Origin: Natronospira proteinivora
GTDB taxonomy: Bacteria > Pseudomonadota > Gammaproteobacteria > Natronospirales > Natronospiraceae
Length of the DNA stretch: 64,000 bases
Assembly: GCF_024170465.1 (NCBI RefSeq)
Contig: NZ_JALJYF010000002.1
Location: 186,001-250,000, forward strand
Reading direction: 5' to 3'
Made by a program: the position numbers and the translations under genes. Shown in pieces: positions 47,588 to 57,678 of the stretch. The notes under the pieces are model-generated. The model did no database searches, was not told the origin of the DNA, and saw only the letters and a program-made list of their open reading frames with translations. The number at the start of each line of letters is the position of its first letter. The stretch's first letter is position 1.

Positions 47588-48424
47588 TCAGGAACAACTC
47601 ATTCGCCGGTGTTTGAGTACCGGAAATCGGTCTCGTAGTTGTTTCAAACGTTCCAGTGAGATGTCAGCAGCAGCCACGCCGCTCCCCTGGCCCTGCTCGG
47701 CCAGGATGCTGCCCCAGGGATCCACGATCATGCTGTGTCCCCAGGTTTCACGGCCTTCCACATGGAAGCCGCCCTGGGCCCCGGCCACCACGTAGCAGAG
47801 GTTCTCCACGGCCCGGGCCCGCAACAGGATTTCCCAGTGGGCGCGGCCCGTCTGAGCGGTGAAGGCCGAGGGTACGGCAATGACTTCCGCACCCTGGGCG
47901 GACATCTCCCGGAACAACTCGGGAAAACGCAAATCGTAACAGACGGCCAGGCCCAGCCGACCGATAGGCGAATCCAGTACCACCACCTGATCCCCCGGCT
48001 GAGTGGAAGCGGACTCCCGGTACTCTTCCCGGCCATCGGGCAAGGTCACATCGAACAGGTGGATCTTGTCGAATCGTGCCTGCCGTTCGCCATGATGGTC
48101 ATAAACCAGACAGGCCCCGCTGACCTTGCTCGGGGAAGCCGCCAGCGGAATAGTGCCGCCCACGATCCACATTTCATGCTTGCGGGCCTGCTCGGCCAGC
48201 CAGGTCTGAAGCGGACCTTCTCCTTCCTGCTCCGCGTGGTTCAGGCGCTCGCTGTCCGTCTTGCCCAGCATGGCAAAGTTTTCCGGCAGCACCGCCAAGG
48301 CTGCGCCATCGCGGGCAGCATCCGCGAGCAGTTTCTCTGCCTGGATCAGGTTGGCACTGACATTGGGCCCAGAGGCCATCTGTATGGCCGCCGCCCTCGG
48401 GGCCTTACCCACTCGCTCACTCAT
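47588..48424 (-). CDS. Carbon-nitrogen hydrolase (Nit1-like, deaminated glutathione amidase type)
   Basis: A 278-residue nitrilase-superfamily amidase with the triad Glu in [11 protein letters not shown], Lys in [11 protein letters not shown] and Cys in [13 protein letters not shown]. The closest functional group is Nit1/YbeM, which repairs deaminated glutathione. It lies between yhdP and tldD, as in many gammaproteobacteria. Confidence 0.92.
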   Translation of the reverse strand: MSERVGKAPRAAAIQMASGPNVSANLIQAEKLLADAARDGAALAVLPENFAMLGKTDSERLNHAEQEGEGPLQTWLAEQARKHEMWIVGGTIPLAASPSKVSGACLVYDHHGERQARFDKIHLFDVTLPDGREEYRESASTQPGDQVVVLDSPIGRLGLAVCYDLRFPELFREMSAQGAEVIAVPSAFTAQTGRAHWEILLRARAVENLCYVVAGAQGGFHVEGRETWGHSMIVDPWGSILAEQGQGSGVAAADISLERLKQLRDRFPVLKHRRMSCS

Positions 48425-48456
48425 GAATCAGCTCTCTTGTCGTTTTAACCAGTCGA

Positions 48457-48789
48457 TCAACGGATGCGCAGGACAACCTGGTCTTCGCTCGGCGCGCCGG
48501 CCTGCAGGCGGATGGCCGAGGCGTCCACGCCCAGAGCCACCAGCCAGCCCCTCAATTCCGAAGCCCAAATTTCACCCTGTTCGCCGCCGGGATAGACCAC
48601 TTCCAGTGCCTGCTCACTATCGCCATGCCAAGCAAGCACCGCATCAGCCACAGCCGGCATCTCCATGACCACCTCACCGCTGCGAGGTCGGCTCCACTCA
48701 TCCAGGGTCAACTGCCAACTCTCCGCCAGCAGGCCATTGGCAAACAGCAGCAAGCTCACCGCGGTCCAGCCACGTAGTGTCCTAATCAT
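48457..48789 (-). CDS. Small secreted protein between yhdP and nit, unknown function
   Basis: A 110-residue protein with a signal peptide cleaved after about residue 22 (LLAES), followed by a small acidic domain. It shows no recognised motif. Its ATG overlaps the yhdP stop by four bases, so it is translationally coupled to YhdP and may act in the same periplasmic process. Confidence 0.7.
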   Translation of the reverse strand: MIRTLRGWTAVSLLLFANGLLAESWQLTLDEWSRPRSGEVVMEMPAVADAVLAWHGDSEQALEVVYPGGEQGEIWASELRGWLVALGVDASAIRLQAGAPSEDQVVLRIR

Positions 48790-51700
48790 TCTTCCAAGGC
48801 CTCCCGGGCCGCTTCATCCAGAGGAATCAGGCGAGGTGATTCCCAGTCCCCGTCAATACGATATTCCAGACTGCCCATGCGCGACAGAGGTTCACGAAAT
48901 ATTTCCGACAACAGCAACATGGCCGCCCCCATCGTGGCCCCGCCGGCGATGGCGCCTGCCACTGGGAGGGTGGCACCCACCGGGGTTTCAATGGTCATGC
49001 GCTGATCGTAGTCCCGACTTGCCAAGCCGGTACGCCCGCGCAGGGTCACCGTGGCGGCCGGTCCCGTCAAGACCAGATTCGGGGTAAAGGCGTCCCCGTC
49101 CACCAGGAAGAAATCCCCCTCAATACTGTCATAGCGCAAGCCCTGTCCAAAAACATCCCGAAAGTCACCGAACAGGCGGCGCGGCAGCGCCGTCAGGCTG
49201 AGCAGCCCGAACACTCGCCCGGCGCCCGGACTGACCTCCCTCAGTTGACCAGAACCCATTTCCAGACGGGCCTCACCCATGAGGCTCGGCAGAGCCGACC
49301 AGCCTGGGGGGCCTTGCCAGCTCAGATCCACCTCCAGACGGCCGCGATTACCTTCGATCCCGGGGGCATAACCGAGGGCGGCCAGGGTCTCGGCCACATC
49401 CGTGCTTTCCAAATGCCCGACCAGCGTCCCCACCGTGCCAGCTACCGAATCTTCTCGCCATTCACCGCTCAAGTCGGCATTCATATGGGTTCCGGTCAAC
49501 TCGAACTGCGACAGGCTCAAGCCCCTCGGAAGACTGTCCAGGCGGAGGTCCAAGGCTCCCAAGGGAACCAGACCATGGCGCAAATCATCCACATTCAACC
49601 GGATAGCTGGCACCCGGCTGGGCAAAAGCTCGTCCACCTCCAGACCCCGAGCCGGCCGCCAGGCCAGGTCCAGCCGTGACAACGCCCCCACCACCGGGGC
49701 GGCACGGGCGTCCAGCGCCATGGGTATGCGGAGACTGCCACGGGCCCGGGGCCCATCCAGCTGTGCAACCCAATCAGCCTCAGCGCGCTCTAAATTCAGC
49801 CGCTGATCGCCCAGATCCAGGGGGCCAAGCAACAAGCGCTCCACCCCCAGCGACAAGCGTTCCAGCTTCATCCCCTGATCACCCCCATCCTGCGGCCAGT
49901 CCAGACCCAGCCAGGGCGTAGCATCCAGTTCCGCCAGATAACCACTGATATAAATGCCGGGCTGGGGCACATCCGGCCGACGGGGCTCATTAAAATGAAT
50001 ATTCAGGCCCGACAGAGACGCCGTTTCGGGGGAAATGGCCAGACTCAGGGCCATCAAGCCACGGTAATCCGCCCATACCGGACCGACCCGCTCGGTGACC
50101 GGAAAATGAACTCGTAGCGGGGCGCTGTCATCCGCCGACTTGCCCACCGGCGCCGGCAGATCAATCCCGGTACCGACAAGGTCGCTTTCAAGATGCACGG
50201 TCACCGGCCCGCTGTCGGGTTCATTGGGAACATCCACCTGACCGACCCAATCGAAATCCCCACTCAGGCGATCCAGCCAGGGGTTCTCCGGCAAGGCTTC
50301 GCGCAGGGCCTCCACCGAGGCCCCGCCTCCAATATGCGCCCGGGTATAGGCGGCCGCTTCGGAATCGGCATCTCGGCCACGGGAGCCGGGATCAATATCT
50401 ACCCGGAAGTCGTGGCCCAGGTGCTGACCACGGATACCTTCTCCGGCCGCACCATCCTCGGTGAATTGCAATTCACCCGACAAACCCCGAATCTCGCCCG
50501 GTAGCCAATCCACCGTCCCGTTCACATCCGATAGCGTGGCCTGTCCGTCCAATTGCAAGGCCCCGAAATCACGAATGGGGGCATTCAGGGTCATTGCTAC
50601 GGTGGCATCGCCGTCCAGGTCGAGGGGCGCCAAGGGTTGGCCGAACCACTCCCCCAGGGGGCTGTCCCGGAGAAAATCCACGCCATCGGCAACCCGGCCC
50701 CGGGCCTGGCCTTGCAAAAGCAACACCGGCTCCCTCAGGTCATCAATGCTGGCCCGCCCGGAGACCACCTCATAACCAGCGATTTCGCCCCGGCGGGAGC
50801 GAATCTCCATGCCGGCCCCGTCAAATTCCACCCGGGCATCGGCCTCTCGCAGGCGGGGCCAACCGGCCTCGTAGTCCAATTCGCCGTCCCGGACATCAAA
50901 ACCAATCTGGAATACCCCCTCACCGTTCTCATAGGGGAAAGGTCGGGAGGGACCATCCACCTTGACCTCGCCATTGAAAGCGCGGCCACTGACAATGGCA
51001 GTATCCAGCCATTCCACCGCTCGCTCCGGCATCCGCCCCACCGGCAGATAATCCGAGAGATTATCGCTGCGGGCTTCGGGTACCTGGGCATTTAATTGAA
51101 TCCAGGTGGGTTCCCCCGGTTCGATCTCCAGCATCAGATCCCCCTCGGCCCGTGCATCCGGATTGCGGGCCATGATCTCATCCGCCCTCACCCACCAAAC
51201 ATCCCCGTCACGCTGCCATTCCACGCGGCTCTGCAGACGAGTCGCGGTAATCCGTTCACGGAATAAATCCGGGTAATCCAGGTGGACGGGGCCGGCATCA
51301 ATCTCCAGAAACCCCTGATCCTGATCGCCGCTGAACCAGCCGCTGACGCCCGAAAAACCGGGAATCTTCTCCCAGCTCTCCATACCAAGGCCTACCACCC
51401 GGCCTCGGAGACTGTAGTCTTCCGGCCGGCCCTCCTTAAGGGTCAACTCGCCAAGGAGATCGCGCACCTCTCCATGGGGACTAAAACGGCTCAACCAGTC
51501 ACGCCCCTCAAAATCACCATGGAGCAGGCGATTGGCCAGACGATTGAGGTCGGCGATATTGGCATAGCGCAGATTGCCCGTGAGACGGGCCTGCTCATGG
51601 TCACCCCGCCAACGCATCTCCAGGCGAGAGGCCGGCCAGTTGCCACCGAGCCCGCCCAGATCCAGCTCAGCCAGCGACAGCTGCCAGCCCCGACCGTCCC

Positions 51701-52652
51701 GGTGCCAGTTGATGCCACCCAGTTCCAAGGCATCCCCCGCACGGTCCTCGGTCAGCATCGGCCCTTCGCCGCCCGGGGCCAGGGACGGGATCCGGATGTC
51801 ACCCTCCGCCTGCCCAGGGGTAAAGCCACGCCCCGAAACACGCAGCCTTCCCTCCAGGCCCAAGAGCAGAGGTGCCAACCATTCCGGAGAAAAACCGTGT
51901 TGGCCCAGCTGGATTTCCCGTGCATCCACCTTGAGCTGACTCTGCCATTGCCAATCACCGGGTTGGTCAGCCGGTCCCTGCCCCTGAAAATCCAGCTCCA
52001 GCCGTCCCCGGGGACCGGACTCCATATCCAGTACCAGACTCAGCTGGTGTTGCTGATCGCTGGATTGCAAACTCAGGTGTTCCAAGGCCAGCTGCCAGTC
52101 GCCGATACGGAATTCCCCCGCATCGCTGCGATCATGAAATCGGAGCAGACTGTCTTCGATCCGGTAATCGGCGTGGGCCAGTATTTCCACCAACCCCTCC
52201 TCCCAGCTCAACTCGGCATCGCCGCCACCGACAATACCGATGCCGGGCAGATGGAATTCATCCTCTCCCACACGGGCGATCTCAAAGGTCCCACCGCTCA
52301 GCACCACACGCCCCGGTCTCAGGGGACCGGGACGCAGCAGATCCAGCAGGGAAATCCGAACCGTAATCTCATCGGCCCGAATGGGCTCAAACGCCCCGCT
52401 CTCGTCGTAGAGGCTGACATCGGATAACACCACCTTCGGCACCAGCCAGCGCCAGCGGACATCCATTTCAGCGATTTCCATGGGGGCACCGATGGCCTCC
52501 CCGGCCCAGTCGGCGATCCATTCCCGGTATTCGGGCACCTGGGGCACCAGCAACCGAAAGGTCCCCACCACGACGGCCATCAAAATCAAGGTGGTCGCCA
52601 GCAGGCCCAACAAGCCCAGGCGGATACGTCTTCCCCAGCGTCCTGCTGTCAT
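48786..52652 (-). CDS. yhdP: YhdP, AsmA-like intermembrane phospholipid transporter
   Basis: A 1288-residue member of the AsmA-like/repeating beta-groove family (DUF3971, TIGR02099). In E. coli YhdP together with TamB and YdbH carries phospholipids to the outer membrane. One N-terminal membrane helix (about 12-35) anchors a very long beta-rich periplasmic region, and the C-terminal domain contains GRVFGLLSLTALPRRLFGDFRD. The start at 52652 (MTAGRWG) was chosen over 52679. It directly follows rng, as in E. coli. Confidence 0.94.
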   Translation of the reverse strand: MTAGRWGRRIRLGLLGLLATTLILMAVVVGTFRLLVPQVPEYREWIADWAGEAIGAPMEIAEMDVRWRWLVPKVVLSDVSLYDESGAFEPIRADEITVRISLLDLLRPGPLRPGRVVLSGGTFEIARVGEDEFHLPGIGIVGGGDAELSWEEGLVEILAHADYRIEDSLLRFHDRSDAGEFRIGDWQLALEHLSLQSSDQQHQLSLVLDMESGPRGRLELDFQGQGPADQPGDWQWQSQLKVDAREIQLGQHGFSPEWLAPLLLGLEGRLRVSGRGFTPGQAEGDIRIPSLAPGGEGPMLTEDRAGDALELGGINWHRDGRGWQLSLAELDLGGLGGNWPASRLEMRWRGDHEQARLTGNLRYANIADLNRLANRLLHGDFEGRDWLSRFSPHGEVRDLLGELTLKEGRPEDYSLRGRVVGLGMESWEKIPGFSGVSGWFSGDQDQGFLEIDAGPVHLDYPDLFRERITATRLQSRVEWQRDGDVWWVRADEIMARNPDARAEGDLMLEIEPGEPTWIQLNAQVPEARSDNLSDYLPVGRMPERAVEWLDTAIVSGRAFNGEVKVDGPSRPFPYENGEGVFQIGFDVRDGELDYEAGWPRLREADARVEFDGAGMEIRSRRGEIAGYEVVSGRASIDDLREPVLLLQGQARGRVADGVDFLRDSPLGEWFGQPLAPLDLDGDATVAMTLNAPIRDFGALQLDGQATLSDVNGTVDWLPGEIRGLSGELQFTEDGAAGEGIRGQHLGHDFRVDIDPGSRGRDADSEAAAYTRAHIGGGASVEALREALPENPWLDRLSGDFDWVGQVDVPNEPDSGPVTVHLESDLVGTGIDLPAPVGKSADDSAPLRVHFPVTERVGPVWADYRGLMALSLAISPETASLSGLNIHFNEPRRPDVPQPGIYISGYLAELDATPWLGLDWPQDGGDQGMKLERLSLGVERLLLGPLDLGDQRLNLERAEADWVAQLDGPRARGSLRIPMALDARAAPVVGALSRLDLAWRPARGLEVDELLPSRVPAIRLNVDDLRHGLVPLGALDLRLDSLPRGLSLSQFELTGTHMNADLSGEWREDSVAGTVGTLVGHLESTDVAETLAALGYAPGIEGNRGRLEVDLSWQGPPGWSALPSLMGEARLEMGSGQLREVSPGAGRVFGLLSLTALPRRLFGDFRDVFGQGLRYDSIEGDFFLVDGDAFTPNLVLTGPAATVTLRGRTGLASRDYDQRMTIETPVGATLPVAGAIAGGATMGAAMLLLSEIFREPLSRMGSLEYRIDGDWESPRLIPLDEAAREALEE

Positions 52653-52679
52653 GCGTCCCCCGTCCATCCCGACAGACAA

Positions 52680-54149
52680 TTAGGTCGGTACCACATCAAA
52701 TTGCTCCTGGGAGTACTGCGTCTCCACCTGCAGGCGAATGGGCTTGCCCACCATTTCCTCCACTTCCGCCAGGCTGGCGGACTCCTCATCCAGCAACACA
52801 TCCACCACCGGCTGGGAGGCAATCACCAGCAGCTCCTGAACCTCGTATTGACCCGCTTCCCGCAGAATCTCGCGAAACACATCGAAACAGACCGTTTCCG
52901 CAGTCTTCAGCGAGCCACGGCCCTCACAGGTTGGACAGGCTTCACACAGCACATGCTCCAGGCTTTCGCGCGTACGTTTGCGAGTCATTTCCACCAGGCC
53001 CAGGGCTGAGACTTCGCAGACCTGATTCTTGGCCGGATCCTGGGCCAGGGCCCGTTCCAGGGCGGTGAGCACCAGCCGTTTGTGCTCTTCATCATCCATG
53101 TCGATGAAATCGATGATGATAATGCCGCCCAGGTTGCGCAGCCTGAGCTGGCGGGCAATGGCGCGGGCCGCTTCCAGATTGGTCTTGAGGGCGGTTTCTT
53201 CCAGATTGCGGCTGCCCACAAAGCCGCCGGTATTCACATCCACTGTGGTCATGGCTTCGGTCTGGTCGATAATGAGATAACCACCGGACTTGAGATTGAC
53301 CCGCCGTTCCAGGGCACGATTGATCTCATCATCCACGCCATAGAGATCAAAAATTGGGCGCCGCCCGGTGTAATGCTGGACCCGGGGACTCAATTCGGGA
53401 ATGAAGTGCTCGGCAAAATCCTTCATCCGCTGGAATGTGGCCTCGAAATCCACCCGTACCTGTTCCACGCCCTGACTCATCATGTCCCGGAGTATTCGGA
53501 CCGGCAAAGGCAGGTCCTCGTGAATCAAATCACCCGGTTTGGCCTGGGCCGAACTGACGGAAATGGATTCCCATAGACGGCTAAGGAACAACATGTCCGC
53601 CCGCAGGGCATCCACCGAGGCATCTTCCCCGGCGGTTCGCACGATGTATCCACCCGGGGATTCCGACTCCATGAACTGGCTCAGTGCCCCCTGGAGCCGA
53701 GCCCGTTCCAACTCATTCTCAATACGAGTGGACAGGCCAACACCGGTGCCACCCGGGAGATAGACCAGATACCGGGAAGGAATACTGATGTGGGTCGTCA
53801 ACCGTGCGCCCTTGGTTCCCAGGGGGTCCTTTAAGACCTGGACGAGAATCTCCCGGCCTTCCTGAACCAGATCCCGGATATTGGCCGGGCTGGCCGAGGG
53901 GGTTTCACTCTCGGTATGGGCGGAACGGGCAATATCCGAGGCATGTAAAAAGGCGGTTCGATCCAGACCGATATCAATGAAAGCCGCCTGCATGCCCGGC
54001 AGGACCCGGGACACGCGACCCTTGTAGAGGTTGCCCACCAAGCCCCGGCTGTTGGAACGCTCGATCATGACCTCCTGGAGGACGCCATTCTCCAGCAGGG
54101 CAACCCGGGTCTCCCGGGGTGTCACATTGACAAGAATCTCTTCGCTCAT
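52680..54149 (-). CDS. rng: Ribonuclease G
   Basis: A 489-residue endoribonuclease of the RNase E/G family, used for 16S rRNA 5' maturation and mRNA decay. The S1 domain is at residues 35-125 (GNLYKGRVSRVLPGMQAAFIDIG). The Mg-binding aspartates lie in TVDVNTGGFVGSRN and IIDFIDMDDEEHK, and the zinc-link cysteines in CEACPTCEGRG. The C-terminal scaffold of RNase E is absent, so it is RNase G. Confidence 0.97.
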   Translation of the reverse strand: MSEEILVNVTPRETRVALLENGVLQEVMIERSNSRGLVGNLYKGRVSRVLPGMQAAFIDIGLDRTAFLHASDIARSAHTESETPSASPANIRDLVQEGREILVQVLKDPLGTKGARLTTHISIPSRYLVYLPGGTGVGLSTRIENELERARLQGALSQFMESESPGGYIVRTAGEDASVDALRADMLFLSRLWESISVSSAQAKPGDLIHEDLPLPVRILRDMMSQGVEQVRVDFEATFQRMKDFAEHFIPELSPRVQHYTGRRPIFDLYGVDDEINRALERRVNLKSGGYLIIDQTEAMTTVDVNTGGFVGSRNLEETALKTNLEAARAIARQLRLRNLGGIIIIDFIDMDDEEHKRLVLTALERALAQDPAKNQVCEVSALGLVEMTRKRTRESLEHVLCEACPTCEGRGSLKTAETVCFDVFREILREAGQYEVQELLVIASQPVVDVLLDEESASLAEVEEMVGKPIRLQVETQYSQEQFDVVPT

Positions 54150-54292
54150 GAAGTGTTGGCCTGGGGTGCCGAAAAGCCCATTTTGCCATAGGCAGGCCCG
54201 CTACACGGGAAACCAGCCGGGATTTCCCATTACCATTCACCGGCTTCACCGGATCAGGCAAGCTCAGCGGGGAAGCAATTGGCAACCCGGCA

Positions 54293-54874
54293 CTAAGGCC
54301 AGGGAGTGATCCGGTAAGCGGCCAGTAACTTTGCCGTTTCGAACAAGGGCAAACCCATAACGGCTGAGTAGCTGCCGTGCATCTTTTCCACAAACACAGC
54401 GCCCTTGCCCTGAATGGCATAGCCCCCCGCCTTGTCAACCGGCTCTCCGCTGTTCCAGTAGGCCGTCATCTCCGCCTCGGTGATGGCACGGAAATGGACC
54501 CGGTTGTCGCTCATGGCCACCGCTTGTCGGTTGCCGCCTACCACCGCAACCGAGGACAGCACCCGATGGCTGCGACCCGACAGAGCCGACAACATGCTCA
54601 GGGCATGAGCCCGGTCCCGCGGCTTTCCCATGATCCAGTCGTCCACGACCACGACGGTATCGGAACCGATCACGACAGCCTCTTCGGGCAAATCGGCAGC
54701 CACCGCAAGCGCTTTCTCCAGGGCCATGCGCTCGACGAAATCAGCCGGGCTTTCTCCAGAGTGATGGGATTCATCGATATGCGCCGGCTGGACGGTGAAA
54801 TCCAGGCCGATCTGGGCCAGCAGCTCGCGGCGGCGGGGGGATTGGGAGGCCAGTATGAGGGCGGGTTGAGGCAT
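54293..54874 (-). CDS. maf: Maf family nucleotide pyrophosphatase (YhdE-like)
   Basis: A 193-residue Maf protein, a house-cleaning pyrophosphatase. Family motifs are LASQSPRRRELL at the N terminus, the catalytic VIGSDTVVVVDD near residue 70, KPRDRAHALSML and GGYAIQGKGAVFV near residue 150. Position between rlmH and rng matches E. coli yhdE (dTTP/UTP specificity) rather than yceF. The start at 54874 begins the recognisable protein. The frame extends upstream into rlmH but is not used. Confidence 0.94.
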   Translation of the reverse strand: MPQPALILASQSPRRRELLAQIGLDFTVQPAHIDESHHSGESPADFVERMALEKALAVAADLPEEAVVIGSDTVVVVDDWIMGKPRDRAHALSMLSALSGRSHRVLSSVAVVGGNRQAVAMSDNRVHFRAITEAEMTAYWNSGEPVDKAGGYAIQGKGAVFVEKMHGSYSAVMGLPLFETAKLLAAYRITPWP

Positions 54875-54885
54875 GGCCTTGTCCG

Positions 54886-55356
54886 TCAAGCTCGGTGATA
54901 GGGATGGCCGCTGCGAATCGACCAGGCCCGATATAGCTGCTCGGCCAGGATCACGCGCACCAGCCCATGGGGCAAGGTCAGAGGGGAGAGGCTCCAGCGA
55001 CGATCCGCCCGGGCCAGCACTTCGGGGGACAAGCCATCCGCCCCACCCACGGTAAAACTCACATCCCGGCCTTCCATCAGCCAGTCTCCCAGCCAGTCCG
55101 CCAATTTTTCCGTGGTGGGGGACTTGCCGCCTACATCCAAGGCAATCAGAGCCTCGTCGTTGCCCAAGGCCTTGAGGATACGCTCGCCCTCTTCCGCCTT
55201 GAGACGGTCGGCGGTACGGCCACTGTTGCGCTTGGCCGGCTGAATCTCCTGCAACGTCAGGCGGCATTCATGGGGGAGACGGCGGGCGTATTCGGAGAAG
55301 CCGTCATTGATCCAGGCGGGCAAGCGTTGACCCACCGCCAGAAGCCTCAGGCGCAT
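54886..55356 (-). CDS. rlmH: 23S rRNA (pseudouridine1915-N3)-methyltransferase RlmH
   Basis: A 156-residue SPOUT methyltransferase acting on helix 69 of assembled ribosomes. Family features are LDVGGKSPTTEKLADWL near residue 72, the knot segment SFTVGGADGLSPEVL and the C-terminal YRAWSIRSGHPYHR. It sits between rsfS and maf. Confidence 0.97.
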   Translation of the reverse strand: MRLRLLAVGQRLPAWINDGFSEYARRLPHECRLTLQEIQPAKRNSGRTADRLKAEEGERILKALGNDEALIALDVGGKSPTTEKLADWLGDWLMEGRDVSFTVGGADGLSPEVLARADRRWSLSPLTLPHGLVRVILAEQLYRAWSIRSGHPYHRA

Positions 55357-55361
55357 GGCCC

Positions 55362-55760
55362 TCAGTCGCCCGACATGGACGGGGGCCGGCCACCGGCCGC
55401 CACCCGGGCCCGGTTTTCGCGGCCGGACTCATCCTGGTCATCCAGACTCCAGAGCTTTTCCAGGTTATAGAAGGCCCGGCTATCAGGATGCATGACATGA
55501 ACCACGGCTTCCCCCATATCCACCAGCACCCAGTCGGAATCACTACTCCCTTCCACACCGGCCGGTTGCAGGCCGGCTTTTTTCACCGCCTGAACCAGGT
55601 ATTCAGCCACCGAGGAGACATGTCGGCTGGAGGTGCCCGAGGCAATGATCACGGTATCGAAAATCGGCGTAACACTGCGAACATCCAGCACGGTAATATC
55701 CCGCGCCTTCATGTCGTCCAGTTTGTCCACAATCCAATGGTTGAGCGCTTCACCTTGCAT
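55362..55760 (-). CDS. rsfS: Ribosomal silencing factor RsfS
   Basis: A 132-residue RsfS/YbeB protein that binds L14 and blocks subunit joining under starvation. The conserved DVRSVTPIFDTVIIASGTSSRHVSS and a DWVLVDMGEAVVHVM-type core are seen. The C-terminal tail after LEKLWS is longer and acidic/arginine-rich compared with E. coli. It lies between nadD and rlmH. Confidence 0.96.
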   Translation of the reverse strand: MQGEALNHWIVDKLDDMKARDITVLDVRSVTPIFDTVIIASGTSSRHVSSVAEYLVQAVKKAGLQPAGVEGSSDSDWVLVDMGEAVVHVMHPDSRAFYNLEKLWSLDDQDESGRENRARVAAGGRPPSMSGD

Positions 55761-55765
55761 GGGGC

Positions 55766-56464
55766 TCAGTTTCCTCCTTCCCGCGTGACGCGGGCCATTG
55801 ACCGCACCGGATGGCGCGCATAATAAGGGCTGCCTTCGATCATCCGGACCACCGGGTCGGGACTGAGATAACGCACCGACCCGCCCCGGTCCAGGATTTC
55901 CCGAATGGTGGTCGAGGAGATCTCCAGTTGGGTGACCTGCTGACTGAATACCCGACCGGCCGGGACCTGATGCAGATCCTCCATGCGTCCGGTCCCCCGC
56001 TCCCGCATGAGACGGGCGAGCACCGGTTCCGGTTCAAGCTGCCAGCCGGGACGATGGGCCACCACGATGTGAGCAAGATCCAGCAAGCCCTCCCAGCGAT
56101 CCCAGGACGGCAGGCCCATGAAAGCATCGCTGCCCAGGATCAGGCACAAGGGTTGCTCGAGCCCGTATTCATCCCGGAAGGACTGCAGAGTATCCAGGGT
56201 AAAGGACGGCCCTTCCCGACGCATTTCCCGATCATCCACGACCAGCCCGGGCTGATCGTGGACTGCCGCCTGGGCCATCTCCAGCCGAAAGGGACCCGGT
56301 GCCATGGGCGCACCCCGATGGGGCGGGTCGGCACAGGGCAATAGGCGCACCTCCCGCAGTGCCAGAATTTCCAGCAACTCCAGGGCCGGGCGCAGATGAC
56401 CGTGGTGGATGGGATCGAATGTCCCACCGAAAAGACCGATGGGGGCCGGTGCGTGTGTTTTCAT
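55766..56464 (-). CDS. nadD: Nicotinate-nucleotide adenylyltransferase NadD
   Basis: A 232-residue NAD biosynthesis enzyme with GLFGGTFDPIHHGHL at residues 10-24 (the HxGH nucleotidyl-transfer motif at 20-23) and the ISSTTIR motif at 182-188. The start at 56464 is set by the family N terminus; the open frame continues upstream over the divergent promoter. It is the first gene of the long minus-strand housekeeping operon. Confidence 0.96.
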   Translation of the reverse strand: MKTHAPAPIGLFGGTFDPIHHGHLRPALELLEILALREVRLLPCADPPHRGAPMAPGPFRLEMAQAAVHDQPGLVVDDREMRREGPSFTLDTLQSFRDEYGLEQPLCLILGSDAFMGLPSWDRWEGLLDLAHIVVAHRPGWQLEPEPVLARLMRERGTGRMEDLHQVPAGRVFSQQVTQLEISSTTIREILDRGGSVRYLSPDPVVRMIEGSPYYARHPVRSMARVTREGGN

Positions 56465-56617
56465 CAAACCCCGCCCGGGTCCCCGAACTGTACTGCCGAT
56501 ATGATTTCCATGGTCCCCATTTTCTCGCAAATACGGCCCGGAGTCACCCTTTGCCGCACAGATGACAACAGCGCCGGCCCTTGTAAAATGGGCGCCTAAA
56601 TCAACGGAGGCAGCAGC

Positions 56618-57676
56618 ATGCGGGAAGACGCGATTGTCCTGGCCAATGGGGCCTTTCAAACCGCCAACGGCAAGGTGGCCCACGGCTTGGTCCGAGGCAG
56701 TGAGCGCTTTCGGGTCCAGGCGGTGGTTGATCCCGATTCGGCCGGCCAAGACGCCGGGATCTTGCTGGACGGCGAAGAACGGGGCATCCCGGTGGTAGCC
56801 TCGGTGCCCGAAGCGCTGGATGCGGCGGACAATCCCCCCACCTGGTGCGTGCTGGGCGTGGCACCCCACGGCGGGCGCTTCAATGATGAGCTGCGCCAGG
56901 CGGCCCTGGGCGCTCTGCATTCACGATTGAACCTGGTCAATGGTCTGCACGATTGCGCCAATGAAGACCCCCAGCTTGCCGAAGCTGCTCGCGAGAACGG
57001 GGTTCGCATCGTGGACCTGCGCCGCCCGCCCCCCACTCATGAGCTGCATTTCTGGACGGGTGGAATCCGCCGTGTCACCACGCCCCGGGTGGCAGTGCTG
57101 GGCATGGACTGCGCCATCGGCAAGCGCACCACGGCCCGGATCCTGACCCGGGGGCTGCGGGAACGGGGCCAGTCAGCAGAGATGATCTACACCGGCCAGA
57201 CCGGCTGGCTGCAAGGGGGTCGTTTCGGCTTTATTTTCGACGCCACCCCCAATGATTATGTCAGCGGGGAGCTGGAGCATGCCATTGTGCGCTGCCATGA
57301 GGAGGCCGCGCCGGACATCATGCTGCTGGAAGGACAATCCTCTCTGCGCAATCCCAGCGGCCCCTGCGGGGCGGAGTTTCTGCTGTCCGGTGCCGCCCAG
57401 GGCGTAATCCTTCAGCACGATCCCCATCGCGAATATTTTGATGGTTTGGAAGCAGGCGGTTACGCCCTGCCCTCGGTGGCCGATGAAATTGCCCTGATCC
57501 AACATTACGGCGTACCCACCCTGGGGGTCAGTCTCTACGGCAAGCCCGATGATCCGGTGGTGGCCAAGGCAAAGGCCACCCTTGAAGTCAGCCTGGGCCT
57601 ACCGGTGGTCTGCCCCCTGGGTGAGTCCGTGGATCCCCTGCTGGATACCCTCATGCCCCTACTCAAGAAGGCCTGA
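56618..57676 (+). CDS. dgcN: DUF1611 protein, DgcN-like (D-glutamate N-acetyltransferase)
   Basis: A 352-residue DUF1611 protein with an N-terminal Rossmann-like domain and a C-terminal P-loop domain (GMDCAIGKRTTA near residue 163). Characterised DgcN proteins acetylate D-glutamate, and the product is racemised by DgcA, an enolase-superfamily enzyme. Here the enolase-superfamily gene begins 2 bp after this stop, which supports the assignment. An acggagg ribosome site precedes the ATG. Function is inferred from the pairing. Confidence 0.83.
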   Translation: MREDAIVLANGAFQTANGKVAHGLVRGSERFRVQAVVDPDSAGQDAGILLDGEERGIPVVASVPEALDAADNPPTWCVLGVAPHGGRFNDELRQAALGALHSRLNLVNGLHDCANEDPQLAEAARENGVRIVDLRRPPPTHELHFWTGGIRRVTTPRVAVLGMDCAIGKRTTARILTRGLRERGQSAEMIYTGQTGWLQGGRFGFIFDATPNDYVSGELEHAIVRCHEEAAPDIMLLEGQSSLRNPSGPCGAEFLLSGAAQGVILQHDPHREYFDGLEAGGYALPSVADEIALIQHYGVPTLGVSLYGKPDDPVVAKAKATLEVSLGLPVVCPLGESVDPLLDTLMPLLKKA

Positions 57677-57678
57677 TC